A DNA stretch of 64,000 nucleotides from Ruminococcaceae bacterium YAD3003 (GCA_900107185.1 FNPA01000001.1:62001-126000), one strand, 5' to 3'. Positions 1 to 7,888 are shown, counted from the first letter of the stretch. Numbers and translations: made by a program. The notes: generated by a model not told the origin, from the letters alone.

Positions 1-1
1 T

Positions 2-1279
2 CCTGATATTGCAACGAGCTTCGAGTTAATGCTCATGCGTCTTTGCGGCAGAAAATCCACACTCCCTGTTACTCCCATTGTCATTCCCGACTTTGAGAAG
101 AAACAGGCTGAGAAGGCAAAAGAGATAACTTTTGAGGAGACTTCTAAGGAGACTAAAACTCCTGAGACTGCTGAAGCTCCTGAGACTCCCAAAACAGAGA
201 CTGCTCCTACTACAAAGAAGACGGATATTGCTTCCCTCTTTGCAAATAAGGGCGTAAAGACAGAAGAGCCTGCAAAAGAAGAAAACAAAACCGGAGACGA
301 AGACAAGGAAAAGGAATCTGAAGAAACACAGAAGACTTCTTTCACAGCACCGGCACCTTATAGGCCCCAGCCGTCTTCAACTCCTTCCGGTTCCTTTACT
401 GCTTTCACTTCTGCAGCAAAGGATTCTGATGCTGAAAAGAAAGAAGAACCGGCTCCTGCAGAATCTGCAAAGTCTTCTTTTGAATCTCTGTTCTCATTTA
501 AGACTGAAGAACCTTCAGTTCCCGAACCGGAAGAACCTTTGGCACCTGATGATTCTGATGATTCAGATTTCATTCCCGCCGCTGATCCTTCTGACATTCC
601 GCCTGAACCTACGATCTTTTCTTACATTCAGGAAGAGCATGATAAGAATCAGTTGAGCTTTGGTACAGATGAAGCTGACGAATCTGAAGATTCTTCATCC
701 GGTTCTTCAGAAGGTTTATTCTCACACCTGTCATCTTCTTTCCTCAAAGATATCGCAGGTGATCTCGATATCGGCAGTTCTTCTGTCAGCGAACCTGAAC
801 CGGAAGCACCTGCCAAGCCCCGTTCACAGCTCGTACAGCAGGCTGATAAGAGCGGACTTATTGTAGACGGTCCCGGTACGGCAAGAGAATCTGTCAGAGC
901 ACCTTCTATCACAGGTGAAGAAGCAGACGTCGCACTCCGCTGGTCCAACGTCACATCGAAACTTCATGAGACAAACGATAATGTAGCTTCCATCCTTGAT
1001 CACACGAGCCTCAAAAAGGACGGCGACTCAGCTTATATCGTCTTTGACGACAACGATATGAAACTGTTATCCAACCTTAAGAAATCACAGGCTTTCAGAC
1101 AGATTTCCGCAGGCATAAAGGATGAATTCGGTGCCGAGCATCTCTATCTTTGCACCGTAACCCAGTACTCCAATCTGGAACAGAAAAACCGCGCAAGCAA
1201 ACAGGAACAGAAATTAGACGAACTGAATGAGCGTTCAAAGAATATGGGTGTTCCCACTGACGTTCATTTCGGCGACTGA
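2..1279 (+). CDS. dnaX: DNA polymerase III gamma/tau subunit, C-terminal part (5' truncated by window)
   Basis: The reading frame is open from base 2, so the start and the AAA+ ATPase domain lie outside the window. The first visible residues (FELMLMRLC) match the end of the clamp-loader collar domain of DnaX. A long low-complexity linker rich in Glu, Pro, Ser and Thr follows (about residues 25-270 of the visible part). A folded C-terminal domain of about 120 residues ends the protein; in tau-type proteins this region binds the polymerase alpha subunit and helicase. The protein loads the sliding clamp and organises the replisome. The call rests mainly on order: dnaX-ybaB-recR is a very conserved bacterial gene string, and here ybaB starts 33 bases downstream. 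The linker is longer and more acidic than in model species. I see no clear programmed frameshift site in the visible part. Confidence 0.85.
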   Translation, partial: PDIATSFELMLMRLCGRKSTLPVTPIVIPDFEKKQAEKAKEITFEETSKETKTPETAEAPETPKTETAPTTKKTDIASLFANKGVKTEEPAKEENKTGDEDKEKESEETQKTSFTAPAPYRPQPSSTPSGSFTAFTSAAKDSDAEKKEEPAPAESAKSSFESLFSFKTEEPSVPEPEEPLAPDDSDDSDFIPAADPSDIPPEPTIFSYIQEEHDKNQLSFGTDEADESEDSSSGSSEGLFSHLSSSFLKDIAGDLDIGSSSVSEPEPEAPAKPRSQLVQQADKSGLIVDGPGTARESVRAPSITGEEADVALRWSNVTSKLHETNDNVASILDHTSLKKDGDSAYIVFDDNDMKLLSNLKKSQAFRQISAGIKDEFGAEHLYLCTVTQYSNLEQKNRASKQEQKLDELNERSKNMGVPTDVHFGD

Positions 1280-1312
1280 TAAAACAGATAATACTATTCG
1301 GAGGTAATAACA

Positions 1313-1651
1313 ATGGCAAAAGGATTCCGTGGCGGAATGGGAATGGGCGGCAACATGAATCAGGTAGTTGCTCAGGCTCAGAGAATGCAGAGACAGATCG
1401 AGATGGCACAGGCTGAAATCCGTGAAATGCGTTTTACAGGTACAGCAGGCGGCGAACTCGTTAAGGTTGTCGCAGGCGGTGACCACCAGATCTTCAGTGT
1501 TGAGATCGCAAAGGAAGTAGTAGACCCCGATGATATCGAAGGTCTCCAGGATCTCATCATGGCAGCAGCTAACCAGGCTCTTGAACAGATTGACAAGACC
1601 AATCAGGAGCGTATCGGAGCCATCACCGGCGGCATGAAGATGCCCTTCTGA
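1313..1651 (+). CDS. ybaB: YbaB/EbfC family nucleoid-associated protein
   Basis: A 112-residue protein of usual length for the family. It begins with a Gly/Met-rich stretch (FRGGMGMGGNMN), then a long helix (about residues 15-40), then the family core with GGELVKVVAGGDHQI and DPDDIEGLQDLIMAAANQAL. YbaB proteins are homodimers that bind DNA and are thought to affect nucleoid structure or recombination; the exact role is not settled. The ATG follows GGAGG with about 7 bases between. It sits between dnaX and recR, only 2 bases before recR, so the three are surely co-transcribed and probably translationally coupled. Nothing unusual was seen. Confidence 0.93.
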   Translation: MAKGFRGGMGMGGNMNQVVAQAQRMQRQIEMAQAEIREMRFTGTAGGELVKVVAGGDHQIFSVEIAKEVVDPDDIEGLQDLIMAAANQALEQIDKTNQERIGAITGGMKMPF

Positions 1652-1653
1652 TA

Positions 1654-2271
1654 ATGGCAAGATATTCGCCTTCAATCCAAAATCTCATAGCCCAGTTGAG
1701 CAGTCTTCCCGGAATAGGCGGCAAGTCTGCACAGCGTTTGGCATTCCATATTCTATCCATGGATGACAAGGATGCCGAAGCGCTGACTTCTGCTATCATG
1801 TCCGCAAGACAGTCGACTAAGAGATGCACGTGCTGTCAGAATTTTACCGATTCTGACCCCTGCCCTATTTGTTCTGATCCGTTAAGAGATAAGACCACCG
1901 TTCTCGTTGTCGAATCTCCCAGAGACGTATCAACTTTCGAGCGTGCGCACGAATATAAGGGCCTCTATCATGTTCTTCACGGAGTATTTAACCCCATGAA
2001 GTCCATGAGCATTTCAGATACAACTATTCCGGATCTCATAAAGCGTCTGGCTGATCATCCTGAGATCACGGAAGTAATCGTTGCTACCAATCAGACTGCT
2101 GAAGGAAATGCGACTGCACTCTACTTATCAAGAATGCTCGGCCCTTCTGGCATAAAGGTATCACGACTTGCATCAGGACTTCCTATGGGTTCTGATATTG
2201 AATATGCAGATGACTTAACTCTCCTGTCCGCTCTTAAAGGCAGAGTTATGCTGACGGGAGATAAAGAATGA
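1654..2271 (+). CDS. recR: Recombination mediator RecR
   Basis: The 205 residues match the usual RecR length (about 200). The N-terminal helix-hairpin-helix is seen in LPGIGGKSAQRLAFHIL. A four-cysteine zinc finger follows (CTCCQNFTDSDPCPIC, about residues 55-70). Then comes a Toprim domain with TTVLVVESPRDVSTFE and, further on, the TNQTAEGNATALYL stretch. RecR forms a ring clamp on DNA and works with RecF or RecO to load RecA at single-strand gaps and breaks. The start lies 2 bases after ybaB, and the stop overlaps the next gene by 4 bases (ATGA), so translation is coupled in both directions. Confidence 0.96.
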   Translation: MARYSPSIQNLIAQLSSLPGIGGKSAQRLAFHILSMDDKDAEALTSAIMSARQSTKRCTCCQNFTDSDPCPICSDPLRDKTTVLVVESPRDVSTFERAHEYKGLYHVLHGVFNPMKSMSISDTTIPDLIKRLADHPEITEVIVATNQTAEGNATALYLSRMLGPSGIKVSRLASGLPMGSDIEYADDLTLLSALKGRVMLTGDKE

Positions 2272-2510
2272 GACTTGATAAATTCCTTAAGCTGTCCAGA
2301 GTAATAAAGCGCAGAACAGTTGCCAACGATGTTTGCCAGGCAGGCAGAGTAACAGTCAACGGCAAATCTGCAAAGCCTTCTGTAAAGCTCAAAGTCGGCG
2401 ATGAAGTATCCATCCTGTTCGGCAGCGGCGAAGTCAAATTCAGGGTAACCGCTCTGCCTGAGACAGTCCGTAAGGATGAGGCTGCTTCGATGTACGAACT
2501 TATCGAATAA
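2268..2510 (+). CDS. rqcP: S4-domain RNA-binding protein, RqcP/YabO (Hsp15-like) type
   Basis: This 80-residue protein is almost entirely an S4 RNA-binding domain: MRLDKFLKLSRVIKRRT at the N terminus, then GRVTVNGKSAKPS and KVGDEVSI. The length and motif match the YabO/RqcP group of Firmicutes, which binds stalled 50S subunits carrying peptidyl-tRNA and helps RqcH add alanine tails during ribosome quality control. Its start overlaps the recR stop (ATGA). In many Firmicutes the gene sits close to divIC, as here (divIC begins 102 bases downstream). The family call is strong; the exact RqcP function is inferred from length and neighbours. A perfect 10-bp hairpin follows the stop. Confidence 0.85.
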   Translation: MRLDKFLKLSRVIKRRTVANDVCQAGRVTVNGKSAKPSVKLKVGDEVSILFGSGEVKFRVTALPETVRKDEAASMYELIE

Positions 2511-2536
2511 CCTAATATTACAAGTAGTTTAAGTTT

Positions 2537-2567
2537 AACCCCGGGTTGTTGTATTGCACCCGGGGTT
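2537..2567 (+). terminator. Hairpin after the recR-rqcP genes
   Basis: Perfect 10-bp stem, AACCCCGGGT at 2537-2546 and ACCCGGGGTT at 2558-2567, with an 11-base loop. There is no run of T after it, so it may be a weak terminator or an mRNA-stabilising hairpin. It lies between the stop of the S4 protein and the divIC ribosome binding site. Confidence 0.5.
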
Positions 2568-2612
2568 ATGTAATATTAACCATATAGAATTGTTATCTGT
2601 CGGAGGCATACC

Positions 2613-2924
2613 TTGCGCAAAATCAGACGCAAATCAGGCGGAATATCTTTCCTTACAGCGATGATCTGCATCAGCTGTATTGTTGTCGGTATTCTCTGCA
2701 TTACGAAATATGCCAACATCGCCAAGCAGAAAGAACGTCTCCTCGCAGAGAACTCCTCTCTTAAGGCACAGTCAGAATCCCTGGCAGATGACTTAAAGCA
2801 GATCAGAGCCCAGGAAGAATTCCAACAGGACGATGCTTACGTCGAGAGCGTAGCAAGAACACAGCTCGACATGGTTTATCCGGGTGAAGTAATCTTCAGA
2901 GTTACGGGCGAGAAATATAACTGA
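2613..2924 (+). CDS. divIC: Septum formation initiator, DivIC/FtsB family
   Basis: A 103-residue bitopic protein: short basic cytoplasmic tail (RKIRRKSGG), one membrane helix (about residues 11-30, FLTAMICISCIVVGILCI), then an extracellular leucine-zipper-like coiled coil (AKQKERLLAENSSLKAQSESL). The C-terminal part VESVARTQLDMVYPGEVIFRV is the typical DivIC/FtsB signature. DivIC acts with FtsL and DivIB in the divisome to activate septal wall synthesis. The start codon is TTG at 2613, supported by GGAGG at 2602-2606. A strong bidirectional terminator follows directly, so this is the last gene of the operon. Confidence 0.92.
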   Translation: MRKIRRKSGGISFLTAMICISCIVVGILCITKYANIAKQKERLLAENSSLKAQSESLADDLKQIRAQEEFQQDDAYVESVARTQLDMVYPGEVIFRVTGEKYN

Positions 2925-2928
2925 TAAC

Positions 2929-2961
2929 AAACGGTGACTTTAAGAAGTCACCGTTTTTAAT
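2929..2961. terminator. Bidirectional terminator between divIC and the flavoprotein gene
   Basis: Perfect 12-bp stem (AAACGGTGACTT 2929-2940, AAGTCACCGTTT 2945-2956) with loop TAAG and T/A runs on both sides. It sits between two convergent genes and overlaps the stop region of the minus-strand gene. Confidence 0.9.
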
Positions 2962-4207
2962 TTCCAAGGATATTCTTTGCTGCCAGATAGGCTTCGCTCA
3001 TGCAGGCCTGGAGATTATACCCGCCGCTGATGCCGTCAATATCAAGAGCTTCTCCGATTATGTAAAGACCCGGAACCTTTTTAGATTCCATGGTCTTGCG
3101 GTCAACTTCTTTGAGCGATACGCCGCCGCGTGTTACATAGGCTTTGTCAAAGGATGAAGGCTCATCAACTAAAACCTTCAGATGCTTTATCTCACGGCAG
3201 AGTCTCTTCCTGTTCTCTTTTGTAAATCCCTGCGCATATAATCCGTATACATCTGCCTTCCTGCAGATCTCACATGCCACTGATGACGGAACATACCTTG
3301 ATAGGAGATTAACTATCTTCGTATCAGGATGTTCACTGATCAGTTTCAGGAATTCCTGGTCTAACTGCTCTTCATTAAGCTGTGGAATAAAATCCAGTTC
3401 CAGAAAAGTATTACCCGTTACCTTATCCGGAATCTCTCTGGACAGTTCCATAATCGCAGGGCCTGTAAGACCAAAATCTGCAAACAGCATCTCACCGGAA
3501 ACCGCACGGACCATTTTGCCGTCAACAAACAAAGACACTTTTGAGTTCACTGATACGCCGCTCAGTGCCAATGTAAATTGTTGAGATTCCTTATCTGTCT
3601 TAACTGGTGCGAGCGCTCCTCTGACAGGAATGATTGTGTGTCCCAATGCTTCTGCCAGTTTATATGAATCACCTGTCGATCCTGTCTTTGGAAATGAACT
3701 GCCGCCGCTCGAAAGTATCAGGAAATCAAATTGCAGTCCGCCATTTGATGTTGAAACTGAAAAGACCTCACCTGTTTTTATTCCGGTGACTTTTGTATCC
3801 GTAAGGATTTTCGCGCGGCAGGACAAATACGAGAGAATGGCATCTCTGACCTTAACCGCACTGTCGCAAACAGGAAAGATCCTGTTATTGTCTTCTTCCT
3901 TGACCGCAAGACCCAGGTCATTTTCAAAAAATCTGATCGTTTCTTCAGGACCAAATTCTCTTAACGCAGGATAGATAAAGTTCTCCGCTTCGTGATAACC
4001 CTTCTTCAGATCGGAAATATCTTTTCTGTTGGTGATATTGCAGCGGCCGTGGCCTGTGAGAATAAGCTTTTTGCCGGGAATGGAATTTCTCTCGATCACA
4101 GTGATCTCAATATCTTTGCCGCCCGAAAACTTTGCCAGACAGCATGCCGCATAGAGGCCGGCTGCGCCGCCTCCTGCTATTCCGACACGTATCTTACTAC
4201 CGCTCAC
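2957..4207 (-). CDS. NAD(P)/FAD-dependent oxidoreductase, HI0933/YhiN (BaiN-like) family
   Basis: A 416-residue flavoprotein. The N terminus carries the Rossmann dinucleotide motif GIAGGGAAGLYAACCLA, followed by VIERNSIPGKKLILTGHGRCNIT, which is diagnostic of the HI0933/YhiN family. The middle has SSGGSSFPKTGSTGD, and the end has the second FAD-contact motif GLYIIGEALDIDGISGGYN. Family members are soluble flavoproteins, and one clostridial member (BaiN) has been linked to bile-acid dehydroxylation; the substrate here is unknown. The start is GTG at 4205-4207 with a weak ribosome binding site. It lies 22 bases after a small hypothetical gene on the same strand and probably shares its mRNA. Confidence 0.9.
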   Translation of the reverse strand: MSGSKIRVGIAGGGAAGLYAACCLAKFSGGKDIEITVIERNSIPGKKLILTGHGRCNITNRKDISDLKKGYHEAENFIYPALREFGPEETIRFFENDLGLAVKEEDNNRIFPVCDSAVKVRDAILSYLSCRAKILTDTKVTGIKTGEVFSVSTSNGGLQFDFLILSSGGSSFPKTGSTGDSYKLAEALGHTIIPVRGALAPVKTDKESQQFTLALSGVSVNSKVSLFVDGKMVRAVSGEMLFADFGLTGPAIMELSREIPDKVTGNTFLELDFIPQLNEEQLDQEFLKLISEHPDTKIVNLLSRYVPSSVACEICRKADVYGLYAQGFTKENRKRLCREIKHLKVLVDEPSSFDKAYVTRGGVSLKEVDRKTMESKKVPGLYIIGEALDIDGISGGYNLQACMSEAYLAAKNILGN

Positions 4208-4229
4208 TTGGAAAACCCGTTACCGCCCG

Positions 4230-4490
4230 TCAGTCGGCAACCCTTATCTGAAATCTGTCGAATCTGACCTTCTCCGTATACTGTTCACGGAAAAAGATCG
4301 TCTGTCCGAACGCCGCAAATTCCTTGGTATTTTTCTTCATCCACATGGGAACAGGAATATCGAGTTGCCTGCAAAGCTCGATCAGAGCCTTTTCCAGACA
4401 TTTAGCGTAGGAGGTGTCTGTATCCTCGGTAGTAACCGTTTTAATCTCGGTCATTCTGTTAGCGACAAAAAGCCGGCCTTCGAGTGTCAA
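4230..4490 (-). CDS. Small hypothetical protein upstream of the flavoprotein
   Basis: An 86-residue protein that I do not recognise. It is soluble, mixed alpha/beta in character, without signal peptide or membrane segment. The middle reads CLEKALIELCRQLDIPVPMW and the end FFREQYTEKVRFDRFQIRV. The start is TTG at 4488-4490, chosen because AGGAGG lies 9 bases upstream; the first in-frame ATG (4452-4454) has no ribosome binding site. It is followed after 22 bases by the flavoprotein gene, so the two are probably co-expressed. Confidence 0.7.
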   Translation of the reverse strand: MTLEGRLFVANRMTEIKTVTTEDTDTSYAKCLEKALIELCRQLDIPVPMWMKKNTKEFAAFGQTIFFREQYTEKVRFDRFQIRVAD

Positions 4491-4622
4491 ACCTCAACAC
4501 CTCCTCATTTGCTCCATTTCTTTGCCACTATTTTGCCTTTTTTGAATCTTAAAGTAAATAATTGACATGGTAAGATATGGTTGTTCAAAGTAATTGTTCC
4601 TTACTTCATAACACCCTCCTTA

Positions 4623-4657
4623 AGACACTGACACCCCCTCGTCAGTGTCTTTTTTTA
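4623..4657 (+). terminator. Strong rho-independent terminator without a visible plus-strand gene
   Basis: Perfect 10-bp stem AGACACTGAC (4623-4632) / GTCAGTGTCT (4641-4650), 8-base loop, then a run of seven T. It is oriented for plus-strand transcription, yet no plus-strand gene lies between 2929 and here. It may end a small RNA or insulate the promoter at 4724. The rest of 4491-4723 is AT-rich and shows no convincing gene. Confidence 0.8.
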
Positions 4658-4723
4658 TTAAAGAGCAAATTTATTTGATAGTAAAAATAACAATAAATCT
4701 AATAATTTAGAAACTCTTTCTTA

Positions 4724-4752
4724 TTGATTATGTAAAATTCAAGTTGTAAAAT
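4724..4752 (+). promoter_or_regulatory. Sigma-A type promoter for the zinc-ribbon protein
   Basis: TTGATT at 4724-4729, a 17-base spacer and TAAAAT at 4747-4752, in a very AT-rich stretch. It lies about 57 bases before the start at 4809, which has GGAGG in front. Confidence 0.75.
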
Positions 4753-4808
4753 GAAATAGAAATTATATTTGCGGTTTTTCCCGAATCGCAAAACAGGAGG
4801 TCACTATC

Positions 4809-5651
4809 ATGAAGAAATGTCCCGATTGCGGCATGGTCATTGCCAATCAGGCTATCAGATGCCCTAAGTGTAAGTATACATTCACATCAGCAGACGAAGG
4901 TGCAGGCGGTGGAGACTCGCCGGTAGTGACACCTCAGGCAGCAGCTGTTTCTGCAGCAGCTACAGGTAAGTCCGATAAGGTTGCAGGCATTATGCCTATG
5001 ATCGAAGTTAATAAGGACAACGTTGATACTCTCTATGATCAGCTCAAGCAGGCTATCGTTAAGAGAAAGACAGAGTTCGATCACTTCATCGATTTCCTTG
5101 AGAACAGAACATCCTGGCTCACATCTCCTGCAGAAGTTAAGGGACCTCTCGCTTGCGAGAAGGGACTCCTTATCAGAAGCGTTGCAGTAGCTAAGCAGCT
5201 CCTCAGAATCAAGGATACAATTATGCCTCAGCTCGACGAAGAGTCAGCAATCATCATCGCTCTCTTCCACGAAGTCGGTAAGGTTGGTATCGAAGGTAAG
5301 CCTCTCTTCATCCAGGAAGAGACAAGCTCAATCGGCAGCACATCTACTCTGGGTCTTTCATTCAGCAGCAGACTGTCAGGTTCTTCATCCAGTTCAACAC
5401 CTACTTACTCAATCAACAACAAGCTCGTTCACATGAACGTTGGTGTAAGATCCCTCTTCCTCGTTTCACAGTACATGTTGCTCTCTGATGACGAGGCTCA
5501 GGCAATCAGCTACGGATCAGACGTTGAGCTCCTCGATGGTAAGCTCTCACCTTATACACTCCTCCTCTCTACTGCTCTCCAGATGCAGAAGACAATCTAT
5601 GAGGATAACGACGTTGTATCAGGTTACAGCTTCACAGTAATCAATCCTTAA
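4809..5651 (+). CDS. Zinc-ribbon protein with HD-domain-like core
   Basis: A 280-residue cytoplasmic protein. Residues 1-30 form a four-cysteine zinc ribbon (CPDCGMVIANQAIRCPKC). An Ala/Gly/Ser linker follows, then a helical domain (about residues 60-280). This contains ESAIIIALFHEVGKVGIEG, which resembles the metal-binding HD motif of HD-superfamily phosphohydrolases except that the pair is His-Glu, not His-Asp. A serine-rich insert (about residues 175-205) follows. Related sequences occur in phages and Clostridia; I do not know a function. A single-gene unit with its own strong promoter, GGAGG site and terminator, and a uniform codon choice (aag, ctc, gca) that suggests good expression. Nuclease or phosphohydrolase activity is only a guess. 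Confidence 0.75.
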   Translation: MKKCPDCGMVIANQAIRCPKCKYTFTSADEGAGGGDSPVVTPQAAAVSAAATGKSDKVAGIMPMIEVNKDNVDTLYDQLKQAIVKRKTEFDHFIDFLENRTSWLTSPAEVKGPLACEKGLLIRSVAVAKQLLRIKDTIMPQLDEESAIIIALFHEVGKVGIEGKPLFIQEETSSIGSTSTLGLSFSSRLSGSSSSSTPTYSINNKLVHMNVGVRSLFLVSQYMLLSDDEAQAISYGSDVELLDGKLSPYTLLLSTALQMQKTIYEDNDVVSGYSFTVINP

Positions 5652-5678
5652 TCGAATCGTTTATTGAAGACAATTTAG

Positions 5679-5709
5679 GAGGCTGTCTTAACGGACAGCC
5701 TCTTTTTTA
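5679..5709 (+). terminator. Terminator of the zinc-ribbon gene
   Basis: Stem GAGGCTGTC (5679-5687) / GACAGCCTC (5694-5702) followed by a T run. Confidence 0.9.
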
Positions 5710-5740
5710 TTTCCCGGAAAACTGCCGCCTGCAAAATCAG

Positions 5741-5775
5741 AAAAAGGCTGCCTTGATACCAGGACAGCCTTCTTC
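5741..5775 (-). terminator. Terminator of the repeat-domain lipoprotein gene
   Basis: Read on the minus strand: AAGGCTG-t-CC, loop, GG-CAGCCTT and a T run. It follows the stop of the minus-strand gene at 5809 and faces the plus-strand terminator just to its left. Confidence 0.8.
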
Positions 5776-5808
5776 TTTCGAGCTTAACGTAACAGAGGTT
5801 TTGCTTAT

Positions 5809-7707
5809 TTATGCTTCTTCAATAAATGTGGAGATTGCTCTTATCATCCAGAAATAGTTTCCGCTCTCACAATACTCACAGAACAGTTCTTCAAGATCCA
5901 ATCTGATCATATTGCCGTTCTGGTCGATCAGGTCTAAGTACTGCATTGCAACTATCTTATCGGGAGTTACCTGCTCGCCTGCTTTGACAGTTACTTGCTC
6001 GTTAGTAACTCTGCCGTCTCTTACGATATAACCGGTAATGTCCTTGCTTGTCTTAACGCTGCCGTATGTGCTGAGATAGAATGTGTAATCAGCAGGTACG
6101 GGAAGTCCGTTTTCGCCTACCTTATAAAATCTCTTAAGAGATACGAGGCCATACTTTCCGTCATATTCGTAGCAGACGAAAGACTTTGTACTATTGATGC
6201 TTTCAACTCCGCAGAATCCGTGATGTACGCCGACATAGCTTACTGAATCTTCTGTTACTTCATATACATCGATAGAGACATTGTCGTCTTCAAGAGTGGA
6301 TACTGCATAGATGTATGCCCTGCCGTTATTCTTGAGGAGATATACGGAAGTGATATATGAACCGGCGTGATCGTGAGAGATCTCAAACTCGAAAGACTTA
6401 TCCCCATGTGTGATCCTGACGTTATCCCTGTGGTAGGACTCAACAACCAGATCAGTATATGCGTCGCCCGTAAAGAATTCTTTTCCGTCTCTTGAAACGT
6501 CGAGCTTTCTGACTGTGCCTTCGGGAATATCCTTGACTGTAAGGATATTATCGTTCACAGGCTTGATCATGCTGAGAACGGCCCTCTGTACCCAGCGGTA
6601 ATCGTTCATGTCATAGTATTCTTCCAAAGCCTTTGTGAAATCAGCTCTGATTATGTTTCCATATGCATCTTTGAAATCTATATATTCAACTTCGTTTACC
6701 ATCACAGGAACGGCTGTTTCGCCAGCCTTGATAGTCCTTGTCTCGGAAGTTACCTGGCCGTCTTTTACGACCTTACCTGTAATATCAACCTTTGCAACTG
6801 TATCGGAAGTCTGGACTTCGCAGAGATTGTCAGCATGAACCGGCATACCGTTATCTGAGACCTTGTATGCTCTCTTGGTAACGATGACACCGCCTTTTCC
6901 GTATTCCTCATAGCACATGAATGACTTGGTGTTATTGAGATAGTAATCATTTGTGATTACATCTGATACCACTCCGACCTGCCTTACAGAGTCTTCACCG
7001 AGTTCATAGACATTGATCTCTCCGACATAGCATCCACGGACGACCGAAATATAGATGAATGTCTTGTTATTGTTTCTGATGAGGTATGCGTAAGTCATCC
7101 TGACGGATGAGATGTCACACTTGTATTCATTGGAATTGATATTGAATACCACATTGCTGTACTCATCACGTGTGATCTTTATGCTGCCGAAGTCACCGTT
7201 TAAACGGAAATCAGCATACTCCTCTACCTCATCGAACACCAGAACCGTTCCATCCTCGAGCGCACCAAAAGATGCCTTGGAAACCGTGTTATTCTTAACA
7301 TTCTCAGAAGGCTGGGTCTCAACGGGCTCGCGAGTGATATTTCCTTCGCTGTCAAGTCTTACATCAGAAGGTCTTGTCTCAACTGTATCTGCCTGAACTG
7401 AAACAGAAGGCTCTGTTGAAGTGCCTCCTTCCTGGGCTGAGAGGCGTGCGCCGATTCCGTCAGGAAGTGTAGCTTCCGTGGTCTTTACTTCATTTGTTCC
7501 TTCCGGAGCATCAACCTTGATATCTGATGTGAAGTCATCAAGGGTTCCCGTTACACATAAGCTCTCGATCGTGATGCCGTCAGCCTTTACTTCTGTTGAG
7601 CATCCTGTTGATGCAACTGCAATGGCACCTGTGAGAAGTACTGCTCCAAGAGCTGACATCCTGCCGGAAGTTAATGCCGTAATCTGTTCCTTTTTGATAG
7701 GTTTCAT
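5809..7707 (-). CDS. Secreted lipoprotein-like protein with two copies of a domain shared with the BlaR1-like sensor
   Basis: A 632-residue protein; I know no function. The ATG at 7705-7707 is chosen because GGGGG lies 8 bases upstream; the longer frame would place the operators inside the gene. Residues 1-36 form a signal peptide ending in ASTGC, a weak lipobox. A Thr/Glu-rich linker follows (about residues 40-145). Two repeats of about 240 residues follow. Repeat anchors are KTFIYISVVRG / RAYIYAVSTLE, INVYELGEDSVRQVGV / IDVYEVTEDSVSYVGV, ITGKVVKDGQVT / ITGYIVRDGRVT, and YIDFKDAYGNIIRADF / YLDLIDQNGNMIRLDL. A third copy ends the M56 protein at 7935. The gene has its own BlaI-type promoter/operator cluster, so it is probably the regulated output of that sensor. 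Confidence 0.85.
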   Translation of the reverse strand: MKPIKKEQITALTSGRMSALGAVLLTGAIAVASTGCSTEVKADGITIESLCVTGTLDDFTSDIKVDAPEGTNEVKTTEATLPDGIGARLSAQEGGTSTEPSVSVQADTVETRPSDVRLDSEGNITREPVETQPSENVKNNTVSKASFGALEDGTVLVFDEVEEYADFRLNGDFGSIKITRDEYSNVVFNINSNEYKCDISSVRMTYAYLIRNNNKTFIYISVVRGCYVGEINVYELGEDSVRQVGVVSDVITNDYYLNNTKSFMCYEEYGKGGVIVTKRAYKVSDNGMPVHADNLCEVQTSDTVAKVDITGKVVKDGQVTSETRTIKAGETAVPVMVNEVEYIDFKDAYGNIIRADFTKALEEYYDMNDYRWVQRAVLSMIKPVNDNILTVKDIPEGTVRKLDVSRDGKEFFTGDAYTDLVVESYHRDNVRITHGDKSFEFEISHDHAGSYITSVYLLKNNGRAYIYAVSTLEDDNVSIDVYEVTEDSVSYVGVHHGFCGVESINSTKSFVCYEYDGKYGLVSLKRFYKVGENGLPVPADYTFYLSTYGSVKTSKDITGYIVRDGRVTNEQVTVKAGEQVTPDKIVAMQYLDLIDQNGNMIRLDLEELFCEYCESGNYFWMIRAISTFIEEA

Positions 7708-7751
7708 TTTAATTTCCCCCGTAAAAGTCTTGTTTTCGGTTATTCGAGGTA

Positions 7752-7782
7752 TTCTACATCCGTAGATTCTACAAACGTAGAA
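7752..7782. promoter_or_regulatory. Two adjoining BlaI/MecI-type operators (sites 1 and 2)
   Basis: TTCTACA-tc-CGTAGAT (7752-7767) runs straight into TTCTACA-aa-CGTAGAA (7767-7782); they share one T. They match the perfect sites at 7800 and 7835 apart from one or two bases. Their position is downstream of the promoter, in the leader of the lipoprotein gene. Confidence 0.8.
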
Positions 7783-7798
7783 CAACCTTACGAGCGTC

Positions 7799-7850
7799 AT
7801 TCTACACGTGTAGAAATTCCCTGTCAATACTTTTTTCTACATTTGTAGAA
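7799..7850 (-). promoter_or_regulatory. Promoter of the lipoprotein gene with two perfect BlaI-type operators (sites 3 and 4)
   Basis: On the minus strand, TTGACA (plus 7822-7827), a 17-base spacer and TAGAAT (plus 7799-7804) make a near-consensus promoter. Operator 3, TTCTACACGTGTAGAA (7800-7815), covers the -10 box and part of the spacer. Operator 4, TTCTACATTTGTAGAA (7835-7850), lies just upstream of the -35 box. The TACA-N2-TGTA core is that known for BlaI/MecI repressors. Confidence 0.88.
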
Positions 7851-7866
7851 TTTTTTTGAATACCGT

Positions 7867-7888
7867 TTTCCGGAAGGCACTCCGGAAA
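7867..7888. other. 8-bp inverted repeat between the sensor gene and the lipoprotein promoter
   Basis: TTTCCGGA (7867-7874) and TCCGGAAA (7881-7888) with a 6-base loop. It could end transcription of the sensor operon on the minus strand, but there is no T run after it. Confidence 0.45.

Noticed and set aside
1235-1675. 146-codon open frame on the minus strand over dnaX end and ybaB
   Set aside because: Shadow of a conserved gene string; no signal for its expression.
4562-4590. TTGACA at 4562-4567 as a plus-strand promoter
   Set aside because: No acceptable -10 box at 16-18 bases, so I could not use it to explain the terminator at 4623.
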